Both the position numbers and the translations under genes were made by a program. Shown here in pieces: positions 41,074 through 52,245 of a DNA stretch of 64,000 bases. This DNA comes from Allomyces macrogynus ATCC 38327 (lineage: Eukaryota > Blastocladiomycota > Blastocladiomycetes > Blastocladiales > Blastocladiaceae): positions 143,959 to 207,958 of the forward strand of contig GG745383.1 in the NCBI GenBank assembly GCA_000151295.1, given 5' to 3'. The notes under the pieces were generated by a model. That model ran no database searches. It was not told where the DNA came from and saw only the letters and a list, made by a program, of their open reading frames with translations. Numbering within the stretch: the stretch's first letter is position 1; every line of letters starts with the position of its first letter.

Positions 41074-44000
41074 ATGCATTCCGCCCGCTCCTCCGCCCTG
41101 GGCCTCGTGCCACCGCCGTTACTCGCCGACGATGAATCCGATATTGAATCCGACTTGGAAGACGATGTGGAGGACCTGATCCGGCTCGAATTGGCCAAGC
41201 CAGATTTGCCGGATGTGGTCGAGTCGGACGAGGATGCCGACTCCAAAACCGAAGCTGCAACGGATACCGAGTCCGCGCGCCCGCCGAAAATAGCGGGACC
41301 AGAAGATTCTGTGGTTCTGCCGAGAACAACGAGCGGAAACCCGGTTCCTGGCGTCCCACGGGCTGCTGCGATGGCGCCAGCTCCTACTGCGCCCTCTGGA
41401 TTCGTTGCGAGCAGGGCAAACAGTCCGACAACTGCCGCCGCTCCAATCCAAGATCCTCATCGGTAGGTAGGTCTGCTGGTCTGCGTTGTCGTGGCTGGTT
41501 AGCTGCCGGCGCGTTCTGACGGTTTGATTTGCACGGCCAGCCAGCTTCCGTCGAGCCGCCCTCCCTCCTCCACCCTCGTCACTGCGGACCGCGCACTCGT
41601 CGCCGGGAGCCCACCGCCGCCCGAGGCACGCTCTCCACCCACTCTCCATCCCTCCGTCCACCCGACTAACACCGCGCTCGGTACTCTCCTCCAGTCCATC
41701 TCGCTCACCGACCTCGAACACCTCACGCAACACATCATCAACGCCGCGCAACAGCGCACCGACCGGCAATTCCAACTCGAGCAAGCCACGCTTCTCGCGA
41801 CCGCCGCCGACCGCGCCGCACACCGCGCGCGGACCGCCCTGCACACCCAGAAACGGCACCTCGCCGTCCTTATCGATGCGGGGGACACCGACTTACGCGT
41901 GCGGCTCGACACCGAGCGCGACCGGACGACCGCGCTCACGACTAAAGCCGCGGCCGCCGCGGCCGCACTGCGGGATATGGCGAATGCGTGGCGCACGCGC
42001 CGCGATGCTGTCGACCACGCGCGCGAGACGGCGGCCGCGGCGGCGACACGCGCCGCGCGCACGGTTGCTGCGCGTCGCGCCGAGTGGGCGACGGTCGATG
42101 CCGACTTGCGTGCGCTTGAGGCCCTGCACGTGCGCGAACTCGACCGTGCCGAAATGCTGCGTGCGGCGAAAGAGGAATCTGACGGAGCGCGTGCGCGGCG
42201 CGCGTCGACGGTGGCCGATGCGGGGCAGTGGCATTTGGCGCTGAATGAGGGCATGGCGACGGTGCTGAGACCGGCGCAGATGGTCGTGCGCGGCGGCGGT
42301 ACCGCTGGGGGATTGTCGTCGGTCGCGGAAGATGAGGCGCAGCCGGAAATGATGCTCGATTTGACCAAGTACTCGGGTCTGAAAATGGTGGCGGCGAGCG
42401 CCAAGGCAGTGGCGACGGTCGCCGGGCTCGATCGGAATAGTAATGCCTATGCGGTGGATTTGTCGAATAACCAGATCAAGAATATGGATTTCTTGACGCA
42501 TGCGGCCAAGATCAAGATCTTGTGCATGAGCAAAAACAAGGTGCGGTTGACGGCGTTGGGCTAAGCGTGATGGAGATGGCAGAGCACTGACCGGTTTGTG
42601 ATTACGGACTAGATTTCCGACGTGAAAATGATCGAGGACCTGTCGAGCTTGATGTGGCTCGACTTGTCTTACAACCCGCTGCTCAAGACCATGGACTTGC
42701 CGACGCAGTTTTACTTTCTCGTCTACCTCAACGTCTCGTACTGCGGGTTGCAGGCCGTGCCCAGCCTCGGGTTGCCCGTGCTCATGGAGCTCCACGTGTC
42801 GGGGAACCAGCTCACGTACGGCTTTTTTTCGGATTGTTCCCTCGCTTTCGAACAGCTGACCAACCTGAACAAAGGGAACTCGCCGTCCCGTGCTGGGTGC
42901 CATTACTCGAGACCCTGATCGCCGACCACAACGGGATCCAGAAAATCTGGCCGCTCGACAACTGCCCGATGCTGCGCACGTTGTCGCTCAAGAACAACCG
43001 CGTCTTTTGTCCGTGTCCACCCACGTTCCCTCCTCCCTCTCGCTTCCCCACATTCCACTCACCACCAGCTCCGCATGCAGCCGAACACGAACTCCTCTCG
43101 CTCGTGACCTGCCAGAACCTGTCGACCGTCAACTTGCTTGGCAACGAAATCGCGTCGTCGCCCGACCGCGCAAGCGTCGCGCGGTTTTTCCCGGCGTGGA
43201 TGCCGCAGCGCGATGCGGGCATGGCGCCGAGCGAGCGCGAGAGGTTGGATCGGCTCTTGTTTCGCGCGCTCACGCGATCATTGACGACGCGGTATTGCGC
43301 GATCAAGGATCCCGTCATGTGCGTGTTTTTGGATTTCCGGAACGTCAAGCGGGGAGAGAAGGTCGGTGAACTGACGATGCGTGGCGACGGTAGTTCGGGC
43401 GACATGGAGATTCTCGACCGCGTCCTGGTCGATGCCAAGCAGTTGATCGCGGTTCGTTCGTTCTTGCCCTTGCGCACAGCACCAGCACTCGCTCACCCTC
43501 CACCCCACCCATCTCCAGAACATTGGCGACATCCACGCGCAATTCCAAGACCTCATGTGCATTCTCAAAGGCGAACCCCTCCCCGCCCTACCCACCGTGA
43601 CCACCGCCACCACCGCCGCCGCCTTCACGTCCCCCTCCCCACTCGACATTTCCGCGCGCGAATCGGCGGCCTACCACAATCTGACCCGCCTGTGCCGCCA
43701 GTGCATGGACGGCAACTTACCCGATATGGCGCACGCCGTCTACGGCCGCGCGCGCGCCCTGCTCGTCGAGGCGCACGGGTACCAATTAGCGATGCGGTTC
43801 CAGGCACAGGCGCGCGGGTTCCTCGCGCGCATGCGGTGCGGGCAGTGGATTCATGCGATTGTCGGATTGCAGCGACGGTGGCGCGCGGTTCTGGATGCGC
43901 GGAAGCGGGAGGAGGTGGAGAGGCGGGAGAGGGCTGCGGCGAAGGTGCAGGCGGTTTGGCGCGGGTGGCGGGTGCGGAGGGTGGTCGCGTTTATTCGTGG

Positions 44001-45827
44001 GTTGCGGGATGAGAGGGCGACCAAGGATGCGGCGGCAAGGGTCGAGGTGGATGATGATGAGGTGGATTTGGAGGGTACGTTGGTGGATCGCGTTTCTCGG
44101 GAGATTTGGGCGTGGTCGAGGTGTTCACCAAATTGCGGTTCGGTAGACCTCGACGAACTCGCTGTCGTCGAACCCGCCGCCGACCTCGACGACCTCCTCG
44201 ACGACCGCGTCCTGCAACAGCTCGACGCCGTCGTGCAAGCTTTCCCGTCACACGCATCGCTCGTCGAACACGTCGCGGGTCTTTCGGCCGCACCCTCATT
44301 CGACGCCGCCGATCACAATACCGAATCGCCGTCGGCCCACGTCCCGTCTCCAGGTCCTATACTCGACTCGCTTCGACCCACCGCTGACGAAGTTGACCCG
44401 GTCCGCGACGCGGCAAGAGACCGGCGCACGACGAAACTGGCCACGTCGCATAACGGGGCGCGGTTCGCCGGGCTCGGGTATGGGCTTGGGGCCAAGTGGA
44501 CGGCCGCGTTTGGCGGTGTGTTTGGGAAGTTGTCGCCGCTCGATGCGATGGCCGAGTACGCGTTGCAGTTATTTTCTGACTAGGCAAAGGACGTGCGCTG
44601 ACACTGTTGGTTCTGATATGTAGACAAAAACCCGACTCGGAAACCCTCGCCGTCCTCGTCGCACAACGTAAGCAAATGGAAGCCTACGCACACGACCTGA
44701 AACTTGGCACCACAGCCGGGCAGTCTGGTACCGGCAACAGCTACGACGACGATGCCGGCCCCGTCCGCCCGTTCCGGTCGGGCGTGCGCCTGTCGTTGGA
44801 TCTCGGGCGCGGCGGGATTGCGGGACTTCCCGTGCACCGTGGGACACTCAGCGGGACTGGCAAGTGGCCGAGCGAGCCGGCACCCGGAGGTTCGGGACTC
44901 GATGCGCCCGATTTCCAAAGGGGCCATGTCAGCGAGCCGCAGGACGGCGCGGCGGCGGGAGCGGATGGGGTTGGTTTTGCTTCGCGCCGCGCGAGTCGGG
45001 CGTCGGTGGCAGGGAGTGGTGCGTCGCGGCGCGAGAGCGCTTCCGATGGGGGTTCGAGACGGTCGCCGATCGGACCTGGTGGACTGGCACGGTTGCCGCC
45101 GATCGGCGCGAGTTCGCGCGAGGATTTGGAGGAGGGCGAAAGTTCAGGCTCGGGCGCGGGCGCATGCGACGAGCTGCGATCGGCGTGGCCGGACGATTCT
45201 CGAAACGCGTGGGACCTGGACCCAGTTGCCGACACGTTTGCCGCAAACCGTTTCGCCGACGGTACCGGCGACGGCCCTGCACACGCACGCGTCGACGACC
45301 CTCGCACCCAGGACCTGGCCGCGTCGTGGGGGTCCGCAACGGCCGCGACCAGTTTGCACTCATCGAGTTTGTCCTCGACTCATGCACGCATGCACATTGA
45401 CCCGGTCCGGCCACCACCAGGACGGCACCTACCACCCCCGCCCGTCGCGCCCGCACCCGTCAAGTTCATCTGGGACCTCAACCTCACGGCGCCGCCACCA
45501 CCTCCACCGCCCGACGCCGACTTTGCTCACGTCGCAACACCACCCGCCCCTCCGTCCACCAAGTTCCCGCCACTTCGACCGAACGTGCCCGTGGTCGCGC
45601 GCGGCGGCGGTGCGCGGCACTTGTACTCGGCAACACTTGCCGACTTGCGACTTGCTGCGGCGGCGGTGGAGGCCGAGGATCATATGGTGCTTGCGCATGT
45701 GTTGCGGCATGGGGTGGTGGGGACGGCGTCGCCCCCGTTGCCGGGGCCGCTGCAGGCTCTGGTGTTGCCGCCGGTAATGGCGGTGGGGAATGTGGTGCGT
45801 GCGAGGGAGAGGCTGGATCCGACGTGA
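41074..45827 (+). CDS. Large leucine-rich-repeat and IQ-motif protein (LRRIQ1/CEP97-like)
   Basis: Eight exons join in frame: 41074-41462, 41541-42540, 42613-42815, 42875-43008, 43081-43451, 43519-44074, 44147-44567, 44624-45827; 1425 residues. An acidic N-terminus (ADDESDIESDLEDDVEDL) and a long Ala/Arg coiled coil (residues about 190-380) precede leucine-rich repeats: AYAVDLSNNQIKNMDFL, MWLDLSYNPLLKTMDLP, VYLNVSYCGLQAVPSL, MELHVSGNQLTELAV, ETLIADHNGIQKIW, RTLSLKNNRVF and STVNLLGNEIASSP. About residue 780-860 are IQ motifs: FQAQARGFLARMR, VGLQRRWRAVLDARK, AAKVQAVWRGWRVRR. The last 550 residues are Ser/Pro-rich and disordered. LRR followed by IQ is typical of cilia/centrosome proteins such as CEP97 and LRRIQ1, which bind calmodulin. 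The exact orthologue is not settled. Confidence 0.8.
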
Positions 45828-46132
45828 TTTGGGGACGGACTGGGGGACGGACTGTGCGCGGGGTTGTATGGTGGGTGGGTGTATGCAACGTGTATTACTT
45901 TCGATGTGCGTGTTTCTGATGAATTGGTTGGGCGTGAATCTCAGCTCTCCTGCGAGAAGAAAATCGCAAACCTCCTCAGAGACAGAAAAAGTCCAAAAAG
46001 CATGGAGTCATCTCGTTTTGTCCTGGCCGTTCCTCCGTCGCGCCCTGAGCCGGTGCAAATGCCAAAGGGGCAAAAAGTTGTAGACTTCGAACAAATCTTC
46101 CACCATTAGTATTTTCCAGCAGAGTCATAATT

Positions 46133-46205
46133 GGTCGGCCTAGGAATAGAACCCAGATCGAAAACTCCGACAATCTAATACCAACGAGTTGCCTACAATA
46201 TCGGC
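46133..46205 (-). tRNA. tRNA-like relic
   Basis: Minus strand. The T arm CTGGG-TTCTATT-CCTAG and a Pol III B-box-like GGGTTCTATTCC are intact, and an A-box-like TAGGCAACTCGTTGG lies at the correct distance. No acceptor partner for GCCGACC and no proper anticodon loop can be drawn, so it is a decayed tRNA or tRNA-derived element. Confidence 0.3.
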
Positions 46206-46767
46206 AACGCATCGAGCCCTTGTCGCATCAGACATCAGCCCGGCTCTCGCTCTCGGACGGGGACATTGTGGTGGCTGGAAATCAATGATCAGCGCGAGTC
46301 TTTGGCCACATTTCTTTCCCCACTTTCAGCTCACCGAATGGGAAATTATCAATTTCAAGACGCTGCTGGGACTGCATCTTGTGCTTAGGAGAGCCCCTCA
46401 CATTCGACCAATGCGTTCTGTTCACAATACCTAATCCTATTGCGTGGTGCATCATCATGATCATGTTAGTGCCTGTTAGTGCCATTGCAGCTTCCGAACC
46501 GCGACGCATAGATTGGGGGTCGGACGGTGAAAGGCGGGTGCAGGACTGGCTCGGCTCAAGGCAAGTCAGCCGCGAACAGAGGGGGGGGGGGGGGAGTGCC
46601 ATGTTGCCGGCAGTTCTCTTGATACTGTAAATCCGTCCAACAGTAAGTGCTCGTTGTTCGTCCATACCCACTCGAAAATGATTTGCTCGACACCCCGGGA
46701 TAACGAGCAGCTGGCTAGCCCCAATCCGTCACTGCTGGTGAAATTGCCAGCAATTTTGGGAACAAGC

Positions 46768-46945
46768 ATCAGAACCGTCGAGTGGGCCAGGCTCGGCGAG
46801 TCTGGTCCACACCGTCCGTTGCAGGCTCCGTCTGGAAGGTATCTCCTGACGGGAATCCGGCCGTTGTGACTATTGCGAGTTGGGCGCATCCGAACAGCCG
46901 GGAGGGTGCAACCGAATCACATCGCTTGCGCCATCTCATCTTGCT
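46768..46945 (+). repeat. Dispersed element, subfamily B, copy 7
   Basis: CATCAGAACCGTCGAGTGGG head, TTGCAGGCTCCGTCTGGAAG core, then GAGTTGGGCGCATCCGAACA and a tail with ACCGAATCACATCGCTTGCG. The tail hairpin carries an insertion compared with copies 2 and 5. It is about 620 bp from Cys-rich paralogue B. Confidence 0.7.
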
Positions 46946-47564
46946 TCTCTCAACTCTAGGTTCCGAAGAATACAAGTGTCCGTCTTGGCCTCGTTGTGGT
47001 AACGCCATGTCAAGCATAACCTTCCTCCTCGCAAGGATATATAAGCATGAACCAGCAAAGTCTCAAGCGGTCAAGTTGAAATCGAAAAATGAGCGTAAGG
47101 TTCCTCGTTCACCACATGAAAGTATCAGCCTAAGTCGAGAATGATACGAGCATGCAGAAAACAAGCGGTTCATGCGTATCTGGGCCCGTCCACATGTTGC
47201 TCGGTTGCTGAACCTTTGGACTGTGCGCTGTGCAACTGCCCAAAATTACCAAGACAATCAGGTCTTGGCTTTTGGTGATCTTTTATACAATGGACGACCA
47301 TGGCGTAATAATGCAAAGAATGAATTCAAAGGGCGACAGCTGCCTTTGCAGAGCTCGGCAAACCGACTTCACTGCGCAACAAAACTGCATCAAACGAGTT
47401 GGGCCTTGTCACTTTTCGGCACAGTGGTTGGAACAGAGAGAACGAGCAAGGGGCATTCCAAACTAACAAAAGAAATTGATCCAAATGACGATTCCACAAA
47501 AATGGAGGAGGGGACCATGAAAATGTCAGCCAGAGATTGCTCGCTGTGATCAATAATTTCATCA

Positions 47565-48158
47565 TTAGGCGACCACATAACGAATCTCCAGCTCGCGGGC
47601 ATACTCTGTCGCGCACCCAGAGCAGCACCACTGCGATTGGAGGACGACGCCAGGCTTCCCCTTGTTGTTCTTGCTGCTGTGGTCGAGGCAATCGCGCAGG
47701 GCCCTGGCAATGTTCTCTTCCGACTGGTCCGTGAGAACATAGTCACCACGGCGCGAGAGAGCCGAGCCGCCCGAGATGGAGCTCTTTTTGGTAGGCGCAT
47801 GGTAGCCCGACTGGCGAATGCGGTGGCCCCACCCCTTCTTGTGGCCGCAGCAGCAAACGTGCACACCCGAATTCAGAACGGCAACTGCGGTCGCACGCCC
47901 AATGTAGCCCGTGTTGGTCCAGGCCGCAACGGTGCTTCCAGTGACCAGCTTGGACGCTTCCAATTTGGAGCAGCCATAGCTGCGGTCGCCAGAAACGCTA
48001 GGCGTGGCCGCAAGCAGCGCCTCAAGGTCGGTCTTCATCTGATCTGTAAACTGCTTGGCCGACGACTCGTTGCACGTGCGCTTATCACGCACAGCGTCAT
48101 ACGTGAACTTAACAGCAGCAACCACAGCACCAGCAGCAGGGAGCTCGAGACCAGACAT
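47565..48158 (-). CDS. Unknown Cys-rich small protein, paralogue B
   Basis: Single-exon frame of 197 residues with its own ATG, closely related to the gene at 25491. Shared blocks: GDRSYGCSKLEAS, WTNTGYIGRATAVAV, GVHVCCCGHKKGWGHRI, YHAPTKKSSISGGS, RRGDYVLTD, EENIARALRDCLDHSSKNN and WCCSGCATEYARELEIRYV. Where copy A has CSCGH, this copy has CCCGH, and a one-residue deletion (KPG-VVLQ) lies between the blocks. N-terminal regions differ except for overall helical, Lys/Ala-rich character. No signal peptide, no transmembrane segment. The function is unknown; a metal-binding fold is my inference. The retained frame and changes mostly at third positions indicate selection on the protein. Confidence 0.8.
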   Translation of the reverse strand: MSGLELPAAGAVVAAVKFTYDAVRDKRTCNESSAKQFTDQMKTDLEALLAATPSVSGDRSYGCSKLEASKLVTGSTVAAWTNTGYIGRATAVAVLNSGVHVCCCGHKKGWGHRIRQSGYHAPTKKSSISGGSALSRRGDYVLTDQSEENIARALRDCLDHSSKNNKGKPGVVLQSQWCCSGCATEYARELEIRYVVA

Positions 48159-49051
48159 GATGATTCAGCGGCAAGACTACGAATGCGAATAATGATGGTT
48201 GTGGTCGATCGTGTAGTCGTCCGTTAGTCTGATCTTGACGTTAATCGTGAAGCGACAACTCGCTTGTTGAAAACGACGCGAACATGGACTCTGACGAATG
48301 AAACCCGAGATTTGGTCGAGACAACGGGGTAGCTCAAAGTCGGGTGGTGGTGGAGAGAAGAGACGAGGACCAAGGGATGGCCTGCCTTTTATACGAACGT
48401 GGGTCGGACTCGGGTCATCGTCAATGAAATACCGGCCAGAGGTGCGGCAGAGACCGTGAAGATGACATGGAAGTGAACGAAGGTGCTCGCCAGCATGGGA
48501 AGCATCAAGTGACTTGGCGACCAGAGATCGAGAGGTCCCAAACGCAAGGACATGACGCGGAACTGGACTTGCGATGAGGTGCAGGGAAAGGTCCGAGCGG
48601 GTGATTGGTGACGTGGAGAAAAAGAAAAACGAAGGCTTGGTACTGCACAGCCCAACAAAGTCACTGAAACCCAACTTCGCTGCAGCATCGTTCACGCGAA
48701 TTCACGATGATGCTGAAAACCAGCACGGCCGACGCGCGTCATTTCCAAACTGAGCTGGTGCTTTCTGACCTCAACATTCTGAAGCACATTTGAGACGTTG
48801 CTAGTTCATGATTCCGTTTTTCTCAAGGCCCAGCAATTGGACGTTTGTGACACGAGTCGTTTGGTGCGCATAAATTACAATTAATGGCGAGATGCAGTCT
48901 TGTCTCTTTTTGGCGCGTATCCCGCTCTGGGCATGCAGCGGGACAGTGAGGCCTGAGCAAACCAGAACGAGACCAGCAAAAAAAAAAAAAAAAAAAAAAA
49001 AGGGTAGATCCATCCCTTGGCCTCTATTGCAGCAAATATCCGTCGCAATAT
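48159..49051. other. Upstream of paralogue B and 3' side of haspin
   Basis: Mixed-composition interval without a supported gene. It holds an A24 run at 48978-49001. The sequence before the A run (about 48800-48977) is not like any other part of the window. Confidence 0.5.
48978..49001 (+). repeat. A24 homopolymer (possible retroposed tail)
   Basis: 24 consecutive A on the + strand, 50 bp downstream of the haspin stop. It could be a poly(A) tail of a retroposed sequence or simple slippage; flanking target-site repeats are not evident. Confidence 0.7.
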
Positions 49052-52000
49052 TCAAGCGCTCCTTACCACAGCACGGGCAGCAGCGGCCATTGTGGCCTCA
49101 ATCACCGGCACCGCGTCTGCGGCCGTAAGCACCGACACGAGCCGGTCGGCCACGTCCATGAGCGCCTTTTGCACGATCACGTCGTCGGTCTTGGTCACGA
49201 GCTTGCGCGCGAGGTATTGCAGCCACTACACATCATCCCAAATCCATCCGTCAGTCCACACCCGCATCCCCGCCCCCCAAACCGTCAAACGTACCAACAC
49301 ATTAGTCCGCGGATAATACCCACTCCATCCCTTCCCACCCCGTTCCACGACCTCGCGCATCCTCCGGTACACTGCAAACTGCTCATCCTCGTCCTCGTCC
49401 CCGTCAAACACATGGTCCGGGATCGGCGCGTACTGCACGCCCCCACCCTCCGCGACGACACACCGGGCAAACGTGAAATCAATCACCCGGCACACTTCGT
49501 CTTTATCCACCAACACATTCCCCCAATGCAAATCGCGGTGCTCAAACTCACACTCCCGTTCCGCCACCCCCACGGCCGTCGCGATCTGCACCAAACACCC
49601 CCACACATCACGCACCGCTGCGTCCTCGAGCGGCGTCCCGCCATGCGGCATGTGCACCGCGCAATACCACATCGGTGCGGCATCCACTGGCACGACCGCC
49701 GGCGGCCGCGGATTCCAGGCGACGTGCGGCACAGCGATCGCAAACGCGTCAAATGCCGCGAGGAGTGCCGGGTGGTACCCTTCGCGATCGCGCGCGTCCG
49801 GCCCGGGCGCACGGACCACGTCCACCTGCACGGTCGGTAAGAATCCGGGGACGTGCGCGACGCGTAACGCCACAGCGAGTTCGGGGACGAGCATGGCCAC
49901 GTCGCGCGTCTCTGGCGCGTCGTCCTCATCCTCGTCGACGACCGGAGGGGGACGGCCGCGCACGGGCGTGCCGGGCTCAGCACGCCGGATGGCGGCGACC
50001 GACATGCGTCGGTCCCGCACGGCAGCGCGGTGACGGCGCGGGGTCGGCGTGCGCGGGTCGGGGACGGTGAACGGCATGATTTTCACGACGGTTTCGCGGG
50101 ATCCGTTGGCGACGGGTGGAGCACCGGCAGGGCGCCGGACAAGGTAGACGTCCGAGTAACTCGCTTCGCCGAGTTTGCTCACGAGGGACGTGAACGCGGT
50201 GGGTAAGCGGGGGCGGTAAGAGCGGCCGCCAAAGAGGGTGTCATCAAAGGTGACAGGCGCGGCGGTGGTGGAGGAGGAGGAGCGGGAGAGTGTGCAGAGG
50301 TGCAGCAGGCCCGGGAGGGTGTGTGGCAGGGATGGAGGTGCGGGGGTCGCGGGGGTCGCGAAGAGCGCGCGGGACGAGGACGTAGGTGCGGGTTTGGTAG
50401 GGGTGAGAGGTCGTGTGCAGGTCGGTCGTGGGTGCGGGTGAGGAAAGACGTCAAGTCAATGAATCGTGGCAGCGGCGTCGCGTCGACCGCGCTCGGTCCA
50501 GGCGAGCTAACTTGTGGCGTCCGGTTCGCGCCAGGCGACGCGACAGCGTGCTCGCTCGCGTCCGATGCCGGCGACGTTCGCGCCGGCGACGACGACGCGA
50601 GCTGACCCGCTCCATTCACTAGAATCGCACCCAACGGGCTCGACGGCGGCGGCGATGACGACAGCGCAACGAGTTGCTGCAGCCCTGATGGCACCGGCGC
50701 CGTCATTGAGCGTACCGCCACTGACCGGTTGGCGAGCGGCGAGTCGGTGTGGTCAATTTGATCGTCCTCATCGCTCGACGACGCGCCCCCGGCAGCATGC
50801 GGGCTGAGAAAGAACGGCACGTTGCGGTCGTCGTCATCGTCCTCGCTCATATCGTCGGTCGAGGCGTCGGGTGCGGAAACGGCGGGGATCGGCATGTCTT
50901 CCCCGACGCCCGAGTCGGTACGCTCGCGTGATGGTGCGTTGGGTGCGGGAACGGCGGGTTGCGGCCTGTCGAGGAGGGTGAGGACGAGCGAGTTGGAATC
51001 GATGTCCATGGCGTCGTCGTCGTTATCGAGCAAGGGGTGTGTGGGTGGAGATGGTGGGGCACGAATCGGTGACGAGCGGAGTGTTGCCGGTGCGGCTGGT
51101 GCACGAGGCGACGACGACGGCGCGACGGCAAGCTCATCCGCCGTGAACGTGAATGGCGCGTCCCAATCAATAGTCATAGCCGACTTCGACGGCGGGTCGG
51201 CGCGGGTGGGAACAAGTTCCGGTTCGGTTTCGGAGGCGAGAAGAGGTTCGAGCGCAGCAACAGGTTCAGCGGTTGCAGGCAACGGAGGTGATGCCAGAAT
51301 CGGATCCACGTCCATGTCGTCGTCTGGCAGCGATTCGGCAAGACCCGAGTCGGTCGAGGGCGGAACGTCGAGCATCGTTGACTGTGCACGCGGTGATGCT
51401 GGCACCGGCACGGGCGACGCTGAATCGGGGAGAGATGACGCTGGCGCGGGCGATGCCGTGGTGCGGGCGGGAGATGGGGATGGGTGCGAAAGCAAAGTCG
51501 GGTTGCGCGGCGACGCGACAGCAGGAGACCGCGACATGATGGTGATTACGACCCTTGGCTCGACAATCGACCGTCGCCGAGGAGCCGGAGTGGCCAATCG
51601 AGTTGACGGGTGCGGGGAAGAGCTGGCTTCATTGTCGTTGCTGTTCGAGGTTGGCGCGGGCGCGACATCGTCATCGTTCGAGGTGGACACGGTTGCTGCA
51701 ATCCGCATTGTATCGTCGCTCGCCGCCGAGGGAGCGATCTCCTCCGGTGCAGGAACCGGTCCCGCCGACTCGGCGACCGCCCTCTTCGTCGTTTTCCTTG
51801 GCTTGCGCAGTGCCTTCTTGGCCGTCGCCGCGTCGGGCTTCCAGTCGGCGTCCTCCTGCTCCTTCAATTTCCGTCTGCGCGCTGCGGCCGTGGTTTTGCG
51901 CATGGGTGACTTGTCGACAAACGGGTAGTCGAACAAGGTCGTCTTCGACTTATCCTGCGCGCGCGTGGGCGCGGCGGCCTTGGAGGTGCCGGTGCGGATG

Positions 52001-52245
52001 CGCTTGAGGCGCGCCTCGATCGGGTCTGTGTCGTCGCCATCGGGGAGCGCAAACGGGTCATGGTTTTCAGCAGTGGCGGCAACGGCAGGGCGTGCGGGCG
52101 GGGCCTTGGCAGCGGCAGGCGGCGGGACAGCGGGCACGCCGAGGCCAATGAACGAGTGAGGGAGGACAGCGACCTTGCGCTTGCCGTAGGTGCGCAACGT
52201 GGTCTCGCGCGGCAGCTTGGCCGCGGCCGCGGTCGACGGGAACAT
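49052..52245 (-). CDS. Haspin-family histone H3-Thr3 kinase, one apparent frameshift
   Basis: Nuclear mitotic kinase that phosphorylates histone H3 Thr3 to place Aurora B at centromeres. The 5' frame (from ATG 52245) is long, disordered and Ser/Pro-rich, with the basic TTLRTYGKRKV and TLFDYPFVDKSPMRK, ending LPRFIDLTSF. The kinase frame runs LLHLCTLSRSSSS, LPTAFTSLVSKLGEASYSDV, VVKIMPF (ATP Lys), a helical-lobe insert rich in Asp/Glu, FEHRDLHWGNVLVDKDEV (catalytic HRD and Asn), VIDFTFAR (DFT instead of DFG, a haspin trait), GWSGYYPRTNVL, then after a GTACGT...TAG intron (about 49300-49230) WLQYLARKLVTKTDD. The two frames differ by one base; between 50181 and 50491 no AG occurs on the coding strand, so no ordinary splice acceptor explains the change. 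Family call firm, junction uncertain. Confidence 0.9.

Larger units (their letters stand above)
45828..47564. other. Repeat-rich gene-free interval
   Basis: Lower GC. It contains a tRNA-like relic (46133-46205), a G14 homopolymer (46581-46594) and one dispersed-element copy (46768-46945). The remaining open frames are short and domain-free. Confidence 0.6.

Noticed and set aside
46583..46944. CRISPR-like array or LTR around the dispersed copies
   Set aside because: Copies are far apart, in both orientations and have no spacer periodicity or reverse-transcriptase frame.
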